Shown piece after piece: positions 56,586-64,000 of a stretch of 64,000 nt of DNA. The position numbers and the translations under genes are program-made. The stretch comes from Stutzerimonas stutzeri (GTDB lineage Bacteria; Pseudomonadota; Gammaproteobacteria; Pseudomonadales; Pseudomonadaceae). The stretch's first letter is position 1. Every line of letters begins with the position of its first letter. Below the pieces are notes generated by a model that was not told the DNA's origin, did not search any database, and saw only the letters and a program-made list of their open reading frames with translations. Location of the stretch: assembly GCF_024448895.1 (NCBI RefSeq), contig NZ_JAMOIC010000005.1, positions 124,001 through 188,000 of the forward strand, in the 5' to 3' direction.

Positions 56586-57008
56586 ATGCAAGTTCAAGTC
56601 AACAGCCACCACATCCCCGGCAGTGTCGAGCTGCATGAATGGGTTGGTTCGACAGTAGAGGAGCGGCTGGAGCGGTTTGACGATTTCCTCACCCGCATCG
56701 AAGTTCACCTCAGCGACGAGAACGCACAAAAGGCCGGCGCCGATGACAAGCGCTGCCAGATCGAAGCCCGTCCCAAGGGTCATCAGGCCGTATCGGTCAC
56801 GCACAAGGCCGAGTCGGTTCAGCTCGCGGTCGATGGTGCGGCTGAGAAAATGCGTCATGCCCTTGAACATCTGATGGGCAAACTGGATACCAAGGTGCTC
56901 TCCGGTGGCGAGCTCAATGATCCGTTGCTCGACGAGCAACCACAGGCGGTCAAGGACGCCATGCTCGAGGAAGAGTTTCTCGAGAAACAAGACGCGCTCG
57001 ATAAGTAA
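56586..57008 (+). CDS. HPF/RaiA-family ribosome-associated protein
   Basis: 140 residues from the ATG at 56586, with AGGAG six bases upstream. The RaiA/HPF fold begins MQVQVNSHHIPGSVELHEWVGSTVEERLERFDDFLTRIEVHLSDENAQKAG. CQIEARPKGHQAVSVTHKAESVQLAVDGAAEKMRHALEHLMGKL follows. The acidic tail (EEEFLEKQDALDK) is not the long-HPF dimerisation domain. It probably binds the 30S A/P site and dampens translation in stress. It is not the rpoN-linked hpf, so it is a second copy of this family. Confidence 0.85.
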   Translation: MQVQVNSHHIPGSVELHEWVGSTVEERLERFDDFLTRIEVHLSDENAQKAGADDKRCQIEARPKGHQAVSVTHKAESVQLAVDGAAEKMRHALEHLMGKLDTKVLSGGELNDPLLDEQPQAVKDAMLEEEFLEKQDALDK

Positions 57009-57016
57009 GATCGCAG

Positions 57017-57037
57017 GCCCCGGTGCTCAACCGGGGC
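57017..57037 (+). terminator. Hairpin after the HPF-like gene
   Basis: GCCCCGG-TGCTCAA-CCGGGGC, nine bases after the stop codon. The T-run is short, so termination is likely but may be partial. Confidence 0.55.
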
Positions 57038-57146
57038 TGTCACTAACGCTCAGGCATTGAGCGAGACATCAATCTTTTCCCGCCACTCGGAACCCGCCCC
57101 AGCCGGTGCGTTTCGAATGCGCATTCCATCTATCCGGTAATTCCCC

Positions 57147-57710
57147 ATGCAAATCATCCTGGTGCGTCACGGGCGGCCCGATCATGGCGGTGCGTCCTGG
57201 AGCACCCCGGCCGGCATGAAGACCTGGGTCGAGCGCTACAACGCCGCAAACGTCGTCGGCCACGAGCGACCGGATACCCTGAGGCAGCTGGCCGCCTCCG
57301 CTGACATGGTGGTCTGCAGCTCGTTGCTGCGTTGTGTGGAATCTCGCGATCACCTGCATTGCGAATGCACGACAGAACCTGATCCGCTGTTCAAGGAGGC
57401 GCACCTTCCGCATCCCGAATGGACCTTTCCATTGATGCCTTCGCGTTTCTGGCGTCTCACGTTTCGAGCGGCATGGTTCCTGGGTTTCGCCAGCAATACC
57501 GAACCGGTCAGTGAGTCACGACGGCGCGCAAGCGCAGCCGCTGACAAGCTCATCGAGCTGGCGGAAACCCACGGCAACGTATTGCTGATGGGCCACAAGA
57601 TCATGAATGCACTGATCGCCACCGAGTTGCGCAGGCGCGGCTGGAAAGGACCGGCGATGCCGCTGCTGTCCGGCTATTGGCACCCGAGTCGTTACCGAAA
57701 GCCCTCGTGA
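57147..57710 (+). CDS. Histidine phosphatase (phosphoglycerate mutase superfamily)
   Basis: 187 residues. The phospho-histidine motif LVRHGRPDH (RHG at 7-9) opens the protein. CSSLLRCVESRDHLHC supplies the second arginine, and LLMGHKIMNALIATELRRRGW the distal histidine. The middle FPLMPSRFWRLTFRAAWFLGFASN is unusually hydrophobic for this family and may cover the substrate pocket. Substrate unknown; probably a small-molecule or phosphoprotein phosphatase in the cytoplasm. Monocistronic. Confidence 0.85.
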   Translation: MQIILVRHGRPDHGGASWSTPAGMKTWVERYNAANVVGHERPDTLRQLAASADMVVCSSLLRCVESRDHLHCECTTEPDPLFKEAHLPHPEWTFPLMPSRFWRLTFRAAWFLGFASNTEPVSESRRRASAAADKLIELAETHGNVLLMGHKIMNALIATELRRRGWKGPAMPLLSGYWHPSRYRKPS

Positions 57711-57871
57711 TTGCTCTTGTACCGAGTGGATAGCGAGTTGCCTGCGCGTCCGGTCAGTACCTGACTCCATTGCAAAAAGACAGCTATTCCCCCTCCAGCG
57801 GACCGCCCTGGTTTGCAAGCTGAAACGTTTCAGCTAACGTGTCGTGAGGTGCATAACAAAAAGGAACCTTC

Positions 57872-59086
57872 ATGACTCGTTTGCCACTCTTCTGCGGCCT
57901 GACCTTTTGCCTGGTGAATCCGGCAATCGCTTGGGAGCAGGTAATGATCGATCCAGAAACTCCCGCCAAAAACTGGCAAGTGACCAGTGAAGAGCTCGGC
58001 ATCAAGGCCGAGAAGCCATTCAAGGTCAGCATGCGCACGCTTCACGGTGGTCGTCAGGAAGGCGTCAGCCTGATCGAGATCGACAACGGTGCGATGCGGA
58101 TGACGGTGATTCCGACCCGCGGGATGAATGTCCTCGAAGCAGTAGCCGGCGATGTGCGCCTGGGCTGGGATTCCCCGGTGGACGAAGTGGTCAACCCGGC
58201 CTTTATAGAGCTCAATGGCCGCGAAGGGCTGGGCTGGCTGGAAGGGTTCAACGAGCTGGTAACCCGCTGCGGGTACGAGTGGGTCGGCCATCCTGGAAAA
58301 GACAATGGCGAGCTGCTCACTCTGCATGGCCGCGCCGCCAACATCCCGGCTTCGCGCGTGGTGCTGGAGATCGACGAGAAGCCGCCCTACGCCATCCGCC
58401 TGCGTGGCGAGTTGAAGGAAAAAGCATTCAAGAAGGTCGATTTCGCCATCCTGACCGAGTTGAGTACCGAGCCCGGCCGTCACGGTTTTTCGCTCCATGA
58501 CACCCTGACCAATCAGGGTGACTACGCTCATGAGTACCAGGCGCTGTACCACACCAACTTCGGCACGCCTTTACTGGAGGAGGGGGCTCGCTTCGTGGCG
58601 CCGGTCAAGCAGGTGTCGCCGTTCAACGCCAAGGCCGGGAAGGAGCTGGCTGATTGGCAGGCCTACCGCGGCCCGACCGCAGACTATGACGAGACCGTCT
58701 ACAATGTCGTGCCTTTCGCTGACGAGGAAGGGGAGACGCTGACCATGTTGCACAACCGGAATGCCGAACGCGGCGTGACCGTTGGATTCAATACACGTGA
58801 GCTGCCGGTTTTCTCGCTTTGGAAAAACACCGATACCGAAAAGCAGGGCTACGTGACCGGCCTTGAGCCCGGCACCAGTTATTCCTACAACCGTGCATAC
58901 CAGCGACCGCTGGGGTTGGTGCCAACCATCGAGCCGGGCGAGCAGAAGCATTTCCGTGTCAGCTACGAGTTGCTGTTGGACAAGGCAGCCGTGGCGGATG
59001 CGCGCTCCCGAATCGAAGCGATCCAGGGCGACCGCAAGACCGAGGTCAGGCAAGAGCCTCTGGTTGATCTGGATAAGAAGGGCTAA
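57872..59086 (+). CDS. DUF4432 aldose-1-epimerase-like protein, predicted exported
   Basis: 404 residues with a likely signal peptide (MTRLPLFCGLTFCLVNPAIA). The galactose-mutarotase-like fold of DUF4432 is recognised by VSLIEIDNGAMRMTVIPTRGMNVLEAVAGDVRLGWDSPVDEVVNP, later TLHGRAANIPASRV and YHTNFGTPLLEEGARFVAPV. Cytoplasmic relatives act on sugars or sugar acids; here export suggests a periplasmic carbohydrate enzyme. AAAAGGAA precedes the ATG. A possible RsmX-like sRNA gene begins about 150 bp downstream. Confidence 0.85.
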   Translation: MTRLPLFCGLTFCLVNPAIAWEQVMIDPETPAKNWQVTSEELGIKAEKPFKVSMRTLHGGRQEGVSLIEIDNGAMRMTVIPTRGMNVLEAVAGDVRLGWDSPVDEVVNPAFIELNGREGLGWLEGFNELVTRCGYEWVGHPGKDNGELLTLHGRAANIPASRVVLEIDEKPPYAIRLRGELKEKAFKKVDFAILTELSTEPGRHGFSLHDTLTNQGDYAHEYQALYHTNFGTPLLEEGARFVAPVKQVSPFNAKAGKELADWQAYRGPTADYDETVYNVVPFADEEGETLTMLHNRNAERGVTVGFNTRELPVFSLWKNTDTEKQGYVTGLEPGTSYSYNRAYQRPLGLVPTIEPGEQKHFRVSYELLLDKAAVADARSRIEAIQGDRKTEVRQEPLVDLDKKG

Positions 59087-59236
59087 TGAATGTTCAGCGC
59101 TGGACGCTGTGGGAAGGCGCGGTCGCGCTCACGCACCTCCCATCCCGGAGCGTCCATGTGCAGCCATAGCGAAAGGCTTACAACAGGTCGCGTCGATCGG
59201 CGATTTTACTCCTCAACCGAATTGCTTAATCTGCAC
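59087..59236. other. Non-coding region upstream of RsmX-like RNA copy 1
   Basis: No gene is seen. It holds the CTTACA-containing upstream element and a CTTAAT -10-like box of the sRNA described next. Confidence 0.5.
59165..59230 (+). promoter_or_regulatory. Candidate GacA-dependent promoter of sRNA copy 1
   Basis: CATAGCGAAAGGCTTACA (59165-59182) has a perfect right half of the GacA element TGTAAG-N6-CTTACA but a poor left half. A CTTAAT box follows at 59225-59230. The spacing puts the element about 64 bases before the likely start, where GacA elements normally sit. Confidence 0.5.
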
Positions 59237-59347
59237 CCACTCTGAAGCGCAGGACGCGCTCAGGATCAGGAAGATCGACCATCGCCAGGACGGCACTCGA
59301 AGGGACTTCGGATAAGGTCAGAAAGAACCCGCTTCGGCGGGTTTTTG
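59237..59347 (+). ncRNA. RsmX-like regulatory RNA, copy 1
   Basis: About 110 bases with six GGA triplets (from 59252, 59263, 59269, 59288, 59303, 59310). Most are in hairpin loops: GCGC-AGGA-CGCGC, GATC-AGGAA-GATC, GCC-AGGAC-GGC and CGAAG-GGA-CTTCG. It ends in a CCCGC-TTCG-GCGGG terminator with five T. This is the architecture of RsmX/Y/Z RNAs, which bind and sequester RsmA/CsrA proteins. A near-duplicate lies 2.28 kb away on the same strand. No reading frame competes here. Confidence 0.78.
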
Positions 59348-59475
59348 CTTTTCCGGAGATTAATATCCGGCCGATAACAGCTGCTTCAGCCAGCGCGGGT
59401 CTTAGTTTTGATCAGCCGCGCACTACACGTCTGTCCTCGACCCGCTGCGCTCAAATCACTATATAGCAGACACAA

Positions 59476-59503
59476 AAAAGCCCCGCCGGAGCGGGGCTTT
59501 TCT
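59476..59503 (-). terminator. Rho-independent terminator of the cold-shock gene
   Basis: AGCCCCGC-CGGA-GCGGGGCT stem, flanked by A-runs and T-runs. On the minus strand it is followed by six T, just past the csp stop. Confidence 0.88.
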
Positions 59504-59515
59504 TAATCAGGCGTC

Positions 59516-59728
59516 TTAGGAGACTTGAACCTGATCAGCCTGCATTCCCTTCTGGCCTTTAGTAGCCATGAAAGAAACAGCTTGGCCTTCGCTCAGGCTT
59601 TTAAAACCTGCGCTTTCGATCGAACGATAATGAACGAACAGGTCTTCGCTGCCGTCGGTCGGCGTAATGAAGCCGAAACCTTTTTCATCGTTGAACCACT
59701 TAACTGTGCCATTTTGACGAGTAGACAT
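59516..59728 (-). CDS. CspA-family cold-shock protein
   Basis: 70 residues of one cold-shock domain. RNP-1 is [19 protein letters not shown] and the start is [13 protein letters not shown]; both match CspA-type RNA chaperones. A 5' region longer than 200 bases, AT-rich, lies upstream, and long leaders are usual for cold-shock genes. It binds single-stranded RNA and counters secondary structure. Its terminator follows at once. It sits between the two RsmX-like RNAs on the opposite strand. It may equally be a constitutive paralogue such as CspD-like/CapB. Confidence 0.93.
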   Translation of the reverse strand: MSTRQNGTVKWFNDEKGFGFITPTDGSEDLFVHYRSIESAGFKSLSEGQAVSFMATKGQKGMQADQVQVS

Positions 59729-59962
59729 GAGTATCTCCCAGGTGTTTTAAGGCTGCAGCGCTGAACCGTTCGGCGCCGAGACTGAGAAGCGAGAAGCAAA
59801 ACGAACCGAGGAGATGAAACAGAGAAACATCATGCCGGGTGTCGAAGTGTTAATTGCGAAGCAGTGGTCACGAATATACGCAGATAAAAATATAAGTACA
59901 GCTTTTGTTTTATTTAGATTGATATTCGGCTGATTAACTGAAGCGAATTTCCAGTGTAATAG
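59729..59962. other. AT-rich leader and promoter region of the cold-shock gene
   Basis: Much lower GC than its surroundings, with no reading frame recognised. On the minus strand it likely carries the csp promoter and long untranslated leader. No specific -10/-35 pair is claimed. Confidence 0.45.
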
Positions 59963-60286
59963 CTAATTTTCAGTTAATTTTTCTGGCCTCCTTTCAGGAG
60001 AAATAAGTCCGATATTAATCCTTAGATATTTAGGTCTTTGTGCATATATATGCGCCGGCCGCCGTCTGGCTTTCGCATTATCAAAATAATCGCAAAACTG
60101 CTTCACGAGTAATGAGCGTCGTGTCCAAAGCGCCTTTGTTGTAGATGAAGCGGTAGAGAGGTCGCGCTGTAGCCGCGATCGCCGACCCTGCCTGCGATCA
60201 CGCCTTCCGAACTCGTCCCTGCGGTCTGCAAACCTTTCTTTTCGCATTAGACGATCTGCATCATTTCCTGGATCTTTTGAATCCAT
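59963..60286 (-). CDS. Possible 107-residue arginine-rich protein
   Basis: The open frame has an AAGGA five bases before its ATG, an unusually good ribosome site. The predicted protein is very basic (RRDEFGRRDRRQGRRSRLQRDL) and ends RINIGLISPERRPEKLTEN, with no recognised domain. The DNA is AT-rich at its 3' end and GC-rich at its 5' end, so codon use is uneven. It could be a real small gene or a chance frame in the csp upstream region. Confidence 0.3.
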   Translation of the reverse strand: MDSKDPGNDADRLMRKERFADRRDEFGRRDRRQGRRSRLQRDLSTASSTTKALWTRRSLLVKQFCDYFDNAKARRRPAHIYAQRPKYLRINIGLISPERRPEKLTEN

Positions 60287-60372
60287 TCGATTCCTTCAGA
60301 TGGGCAACATAGCTTCATCGGCCGGTACACACCGCCGGCCGGACAAGCGTTCTACCTATCGAGGAAATGATC

Positions 60373-61323
60373 ATGAGCACACTGAATCGCGCACTGACTC
60401 TTGCCGCCCTAACGCTGGCCACCGCCGTCACAGCACAAGCCGCTGGAGCTGTCGACTCCCGCTCTGCTGCAACCCTAGGCAGCGAACGCTCCGAAAGCTA
60501 TGTCACGACGAAGGACGGTGTCAGCCTCTACTACAAGGACTGGGGCCCGCGTGATGGCCAGGTCGTTACCTTCAGCCACGGTTGGCCACTAAATGCCGAT
60601 AGCTGGGAGTCGCAGATGATGTTCCTGGCGTCGAAAGGCTATCGCGTCGTCGCTCATGACCGCCGCGGCCATGGCCGCTCCAGCCAGCCGTGGGAAGGCA
60701 ACGACATGGACCATTACGCCGACGACCTTGCGGCTGTCCTCGAAGCACTGGACCTGAAGGATGCGACCCTTGTCGGCTTCTCGACCGGCGGCGGCGAGGT
60801 GGCGCGCTATATCGGTCGCCATGGCACGGAGCGTGTGAAGAAAGCAGTGCTGGTCGCTTCGGTGCCGCCGCTGATGCTTAAGACCGAGAGCAACCCCGAC
60901 GGCGTGCCGCAGGAGGTGTTCGACGGCCTCCGCCAGGCTTCGCTGGACAACCGTTCGCAGCTGTATCTGGATATCGCATCCGGCCCCTTCTTTGGCTACA
61001 ACCGTCCAGGTGCAACGCCGTCACAGGGGCTGATCCAGTCCTTCTGGGTGCAGGGCATGCAGGCAGGCCACAAGAACACCTACGATTCGATCGCCGCGTT
61101 TTCGGCTACCGATTTCCGCGAAGACCTGAAGAAATTCGATGTGCCCACGCTGGTGATTCATGGCGACGACGATCAGATCGTGCCGATTGATACCTCCGCC
61201 CGTGCCTCGGCGGCCATCGTCAAAGGTGCCGAGCTCATCGTGTATCCAGGCGCGCCCCACGGCCTGGCGGACACCCACAAGAACCGCCTTAACCAGGACC
61301 TGCTGGATTTCCTCAGAAAGTGA
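60373..61323 (+). CDS. Exported alpha/beta hydrolase (non-haem chloroperoxidase/esterase type)
   Basis: 316 residues from the ATG at 60373, seven bases after GAGGA; an ATG at 60367 is also in frame. A signal peptide ([17 protein letters not shown]) precedes the hydrolase fold. It shows the oxyanion-region [23 protein letters not shown], nucleophile GFSTGGGE, Asp in HGDDDQIVP and His in YPGAPHGL. This triad is that of cofactor-free chloroperoxidase/arylesterases, most of which are cytoplasmic. Substrate unknown. It lies between the two RsmX-like RNAs. Confidence 0.88.
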   Translation: MSTLNRALTLAALTLATAVTAQAAGAVDSRSAATLGSERSESYVTTKDGVSLYYKDWGPRDGQVVTFSHGWPLNADSWESQMMFLASKGYRVVAHDRRGHGRSSQPWEGNDMDHYADDLAAVLEALDLKDATLVGFSTGGGEVARYIGRHGTERVKKAVLVASVPPLMLKTESNPDGVPQEVFDGLRQASLDNRSQLYLDIASGPFFGYNRPGATPSQGLIQSFWVQGMQAGHKNTYDSIAAFSATDFREDLKKFDVPTLVIHGDDDQIVPIDTSARASAAIVKGAELIVYPGAPHGLADTHKNRLNQDLLDFLRK

Positions 61324-61334
61324 TGATGTCAAGG

Positions 61335-61357
61335 CCAGCTCCGCGATGCGGAGCTGG
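61335..61357 (+). terminator. Hairpin after the alpha/beta hydrolase gene
   Basis: Perfect 10-bp stem CCAGCTCCGC-GAT-GCGGAGCTGG, twelve bases after the stop. No T-run follows, so factor-independent termination is uncertain. Confidence 0.5.
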
Positions 61358-61444
61358 TCGCTGCCGCGGGCGCCCGTGATGGGCGGTCGGGGTTGCAATA
61401 CTGCTGAGCGTAGCGGGACAGCGGAACGACAGGTTTGTTTCAGC

Positions 61445-61509
61445 TATAGCGAAAGGCTTACAAGAATCCCAGACTTTGGCTCTTTTGTACCGGCATTCGG
61501 ATGCTTAAT
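61445..61509 (+). promoter_or_regulatory. Candidate GacA-dependent promoter of sRNA copy 2
   Basis: TATAGCGAAAGGCTTACA (61445-61462) shares 16 bases, AGCGAAAGGCTTACAA, with the site of copy 1. The CTTAAT box at 61504-61509 lies 42 bases on. The conservation of just this block and the -10, with divergent sequence between, suggests functional selection. Confidence 0.52.
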
Positions 61510-61515
61510 CTATGC

Positions 61516-61627
61516 CCATCTCTGAAGCGCAGGACGCGCTCAGGATCAAGGAAGATCGACCATCGCCAGGAGGGCACCCGGAAGGATTCGGAATGGTCAG
61601 GAAAAACCCGCTTCGGCGGGTTTTTTG
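61516..61627 (+). ncRNA. RsmX-like regulatory RNA, copy 2
   Basis: About 112 bases with eight GGA triplets (from 61532, 61543, 61550, 61569, 61580, 61584, 61590, 61600). It is near-identical to copy 1 over its first half. The hairpins GCGC-AGGA-CGCGC, GATC-AAGGAA-GATC and GCC-AGGAG-GGC are kept. The fourth is CCGGA-AGGA-TTCGG, which differs from copy 1 on both sides of the stem and still pairs. It ends in CCCGC-TTCG-GCGGG and six T. That pattern of compensatory change supports an RNA function. Confidence 0.8.
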
Positions 61628-61670
61628 TTGCTTGAGAAAAAAGTGCCTGCCTCCAGCACTCCCGCCGTGG

Positions 61671-62585
61671 CTATCGCTCACCTGTGCGGTTGCTGCCCAC
61701 CGCCACGATCTGTTCGATAAGCCACTGCAACGCTGCATCTCGCTCGCGCTGGGCGACACTGACGATGTCCAGCTGAAAGGTGCCGAGATCGAACGGCAAA
61801 TCGAAAAGCTGCAAGGGCAGCAATCCTGCGAAATGCCGGGCGAGGCCCGTCGGAAGCACAGCGGCAAGGTCGCTGCTGGCCACGATATGGGCCGCTTGCA
61901 GGTAGTTCGGTGTCGTGTAGACGACGTCTCGCTTAAGGTCGTGATCTTCCAGCCATTGATCCACCATGCCGCGGGTCTGCCCGCCATGAACCCACAGATG
62001 GCGCAGCCGCAGGAACCCCGGCAGATCTAGTTCACCCTCGATCAATGGATGGTGTTGGCGTAGCGCCACCTGCAGCGTTTCACTGGCCCAGCGGCGGCTG
62101 TGGAAGCGGGTCGGCACATCAAGGAACCGTCCGACCGCCAGATCGATCTCCCCGTTATCCAACGCTTCGGCGGGCAGGGAGGGCGTCAGGTGCTGGATCG
62201 CCAGCTGGATGCCCGGCGCCACCTTCGCCAGATGCGCCATCAGCGCGGGCATGCAGATCAGCTCTACATAGTCGGTCACGGCGATGACGAAGCGCTGCCG
62301 GCTGGTCGCTGGATCGAAGAAATCACCGGCATTGAGCGTGTGTTCGATCTGCAGCAAGGCATCGCGAATCGGCGCTTCGAGGCTCAGCGCGCGGGGCGTC
62401 GGTTGCATGGCCCGGCCGACCCGCACCAGCAGTGGATCATCGAGCAATTCACGCAACCGATTGAGCGCATTACTGACCGCCGGTTGGCTGAGTGACAGGC
62501 GCTCGGCGGCGCGTGAAACGTTGCGCTCTCGCAGCAAGGCGTCTAGCACGCGGAGCAGGTTAAGATCGAAGCTGTAGATATTCAT
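61671..62585 (-). CDS. LysR-family transcriptional regulator
   Basis: About 304 residues from the ATG at 62585, chosen because an operator-like repeat lies just upstream. The frame is open 12 codons further. The winged helix-turn-helix reads NLLRVLDALLRERNVSRAAERLSLSQPAVSNALNRLRELLDDPLLVR, and the rest is an effector domain with VAVTDYVE-like FVIAVTDYVELICMPALMAHL. The inducer is unknown. It is divergent from the 3-hydroxyacyl-CoA dehydrogenase operon, which it probably controls. Confidence 0.92.
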   Translation of the reverse strand: MNIYSFDLNLLRVLDALLRERNVSRAAERLSLSQPAVSNALNRLRELLDDPLLVRVGRAMQPTPRALSLEAPIRDALLQIEHTLNAGDFFDPATSRQRFVIAVTDYVELICMPALMAHLAKVAPGIQLAIQHLTPSLPAEALDNGEIDLAVGRFLDVPTRFHSRRWASETLQVALRQHHPLIEGELDLPGFLRLRHLWVHGGQTRGMVDQWLEDHDLKRDVVYTTPNYLQAAHIVASSDLAAVLPTGLARHFAGLLPLQLFDLPFDLGTFQLDIVSVAQRERDAALQWLIEQIVAVGSNRTGER

Positions 62586-62593
62586 CGGATGAA

Positions 62594-62622
62594 TTTGAAA
62601 CATCACAAGACTAAATTTCAAA
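62594..62622. promoter_or_regulatory. Candidate LysR-type binding site
   Basis: TTTGAAA (62594-62600) and its inverse TTTCAAA (62616-62622) are separated by 15 bases between the divergent LysR and dehydrogenase genes. This is a typical interrupted dyad for this regulator class. Confidence 0.5.
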
Positions 62623-62687
62623 AATAGTAGCGTCTTCGTCTATCGTTGGTCTCCAGTTTTTTCTGCCTTGCGACGAGGACTGCTGCA

Positions 62688-63926
62688 ATGAGCCAAGACC
62701 GCTTCGATATCCAGACCGCCGCCGTGATCGGTGCCGGCACCATGGGCCGCGGGATCGTCATGAGCCTGGCCAACGCCGGCGTGCAGGTGCTGTGGCTGGA
62801 CAACAACCCCGAGATGCTGGAGCAGGCGCTGGGCGTGGTGGCCGACACCTACGCGCACAACGTGCGCCAGGGTCGCATCGACGAGTCTCAGGCGCAGGCA
62901 CGCCGTGCCTGCATCACCAAAGCGGCTGATTACCAGGCGCTGGCCGATGTGGATCTGGTGATCGAGGCGGTCTACGAGAATCTCGAGCTCAAGCAGAACA
63001 TCTTTCGCGAGCTGGACGGCATCGTGAAGCCGAGCGGCATTCTTGCCAGCAACACCTCGGCGCTGGATATAGACGCCATCGCTGCAGTCACCAATCGCCC
63101 CGAACAGGTCGTAGGCCTGCACTTCTTCAGCCCGGCGCACATCATGAAGCTGCTGGAGATCGTCCGCGGCGCGAAGACTTCCAAAGCGGTGCTCGAAGCA
63201 TCCACCGCGCTCGGCAAGCGCATGGGCAAGGTCAGTGTGGTCGCCGGCAACTGCCCGGGCTTCATCGGCAACCGCATGCTCGCCACCTATGTGCGCGAGG
63301 CGCGGATGATGCTGCTCGAAGGCGCCTATCCGCATCAGGTGGACGCCGCGCTGCAGGGCTTCGGTTTTGCCATGGGCCCGTTCCGCATGTACGACGTGGT
63401 CGGCATCGACCTGGAGTGGCGCGCCCGTGAACTGTCCGGCAAGGGCAAGGATGAGCCTGAGGTGCAGGTCGACAATCGTCTCTGCGAGCTGGGCCGCTTC
63501 GGCCAGAAATCGCGCATGGGCTACTACCGCTACGCCGAGGGCAGTCGCCAGGCCGAGCACGATCCTGAGGTCGACGCGCTGGTGCAGCGTGAGTCCGAGC
63601 GGCTCGGCTATGAGCGTCGCGAGATTGGCAGTGAGGAAATCCTCGAGCGCTGCCTGCTGGCACTCGTCAACGAGGGTGCGAAGATCCTGCAGGAAGGCAT
63701 GGCCGAGTCCAGTACCGACATCGACACCGTCTGTCTCAATGGCTACGGCTTCCCGGCTGAAGTCGGCGGGCCGATGACCTGGGCCGATCGTCAGGGGCTT
63801 CCGGCCATTCGTGATCGCCTGAATGCCTTGGCCGAGCAGCACGGCGAGCACTGGAAGCCTGCCGAGCTGATCGACAGCCTGGCCACTCTTGGCGGCCGCT
63901 TCGCCGACCACAAGAAGGAGGCTTGA
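62688..63926 (+). CDS. 3-hydroxyacyl-CoA dehydrogenase
   Basis: 412 residues from the ATG at 62688. The NAD-binding fold starts AAVIGAGTMGRGIVMSLANAGVQVLWLDNN. The catalytic HFFSPAHIMKLLEIVRG and NCPGFIGNRMLATYVREA follow, and then two C-terminal helical domains. It oxidises (S)-3-hydroxyacyl-CoA in beta-oxidation. It lacks the enoyl-CoA hydratase half found in FadB, so it works as a stand-alone dehydrogenase. It is divergent from the LysR gene, and the next gene starts two bases after its stop. Confidence 0.93.
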   Translation: MSQDRFDIQTAAVIGAGTMGRGIVMSLANAGVQVLWLDNNPEMLEQALGVVADTYAHNVRQGRIDESQAQARRACITKAADYQALADVDLVIEAVYENLELKQNIFRELDGIVKPSGILASNTSALDIDAIAAVTNRPEQVVGLHFFSPAHIMKLLEIVRGAKTSKAVLEASTALGKRMGKVSVVAGNCPGFIGNRMLATYVREARMMLLEGAYPHQVDAALQGFGFAMGPFRMYDVVGIDLEWRARELSGKGKDEPEVQVDNRLCELGRFGQKSRMGYYRYAEGSRQAEHDPEVDALVQRESERLGYERREIGSEEILERCLLALVNEGAKILQEGMAESSTDIDTVCLNGYGFPAEVGGPMTWADRQGLPAIRDRLNALAEQHGEHWKPAELIDSLATLGGRFADHKKEA

Positions 63927-63928
63927 GC

Positions 63929-64000
63929 ATGGAATACAAGGCTCCCCTGCGTGACATGCGCTTCGTCCTGCACGAGCTGTTCGACGCCACCGGCCATTGC
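63929..64000 (+). CDS. Acyl-CoA dehydrogenase (5' end only)
   Basis: 24 N-terminal residues, MEYKAPLRDMRFVLHELFDA..., before the window edge. APLRDMRFVL at the very start is typical of the acyl-CoA dehydrogenases encoded after stand-alone 3-hydroxyacyl-CoA dehydrogenases in pseudomonads. It starts two bases after the dehydrogenase stop codon, so it is in the same operon. It would supply the first, FAD-dependent step of the same pathway. Only the start can be seen. Confidence 0.75.
   Translation, partial: MEYKAPLRDMRFVLHELFDATGHC

Noticed and set aside
62640-63911. 423-codon minus-strand frame
   Set aside because: Antisense shadow of the 3-hydroxyacyl-CoA dehydrogenase gene.

Overview
The window looks like a chromosomal segment of a Pseudomonas of the stutzeri type (Stutzerimonas). 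It is GC-rich and holds typical pseudomonad genes: DUF2388 and DUF2790 proteins, rimB-rimK, gshA, tex, ompR-envZ, hslR-hslO and an ATP-dependent pckA. It also carries Gac/Rsm-type small RNAs and REP palindromes built on the core GGTGGGCT. I see no prophage, IS element, CRISPR array or rRNA operon. Species assignment is inference from gene content.

Layout. 1-2.1 kb: end of an envelope polysaccharide cluster (partial nitroreductase-family protein, flippase). 2.1-2.75 kb: non-coding, with a GGA-rich, terminator-ended RNA candidate. 2.77-11.85 kb: a defence island on the minus strand next to tRNA-Thr(TGT). In transcription order it holds hsdR, a short structured RNA, an Abi_2 gene, hsdM, hsdS, mrr and three tightly packed unknown genes. 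The hsdR product keeps its nuclease, RecA1 and C-terminal parts but lacks RecA2, so the locus may now be a methylation system without restriction. 12-25 kb: a methyltransferase, a TRAP transporter, osmC, a 1589-residue hybrid sensor kinase, and two divergent L,D-transpeptidase genes of different families. 25-36 kb: orphan GspE-like ATPase, CYTH triphosphatase, PhoU-like/Pit phosphate uptake pair, argE, argA, gshA, thioesterase.

36-49 kb: tex, ompR-envZ, rimB-rimK, hslR, hslO, pckA, a nitroreductase, a DUF2790 protein, a RecQ helicase. 49-59 kb: two divergent chemoreceptors (one a FIST-domain cytoplasmic receptor), an exported aldo/keto reductase, a Tlc-like transporter, a lipoprotein, an HPF/RaiA protein, a histidine phosphatase and a DUF4432 protein. 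59-61.7 kb: a cold-shock gene and an exported alpha/beta hydrolase, bracketed by two near-duplicate RsmX-like sRNAs. 61.7-64 kb: a LysR regulator divergent from a beta-oxidation operon that runs off the end.

Functional themes: phage defence (hsd, mrr, Abi_2 plus RNA), envelope remodelling (flippase, L,D-transpeptidases, EnvZ/OmpR), signalling (hybrid kinase, chemoreceptors, Rsm sRNAs), and central metabolism (pckA, arg, gshA, fatty-acid oxidation). Start codons were moved inside longer open frames where a Shine-Dalgarno sequence or family length supported it. All function calls rest on motif recognition, not database searches.
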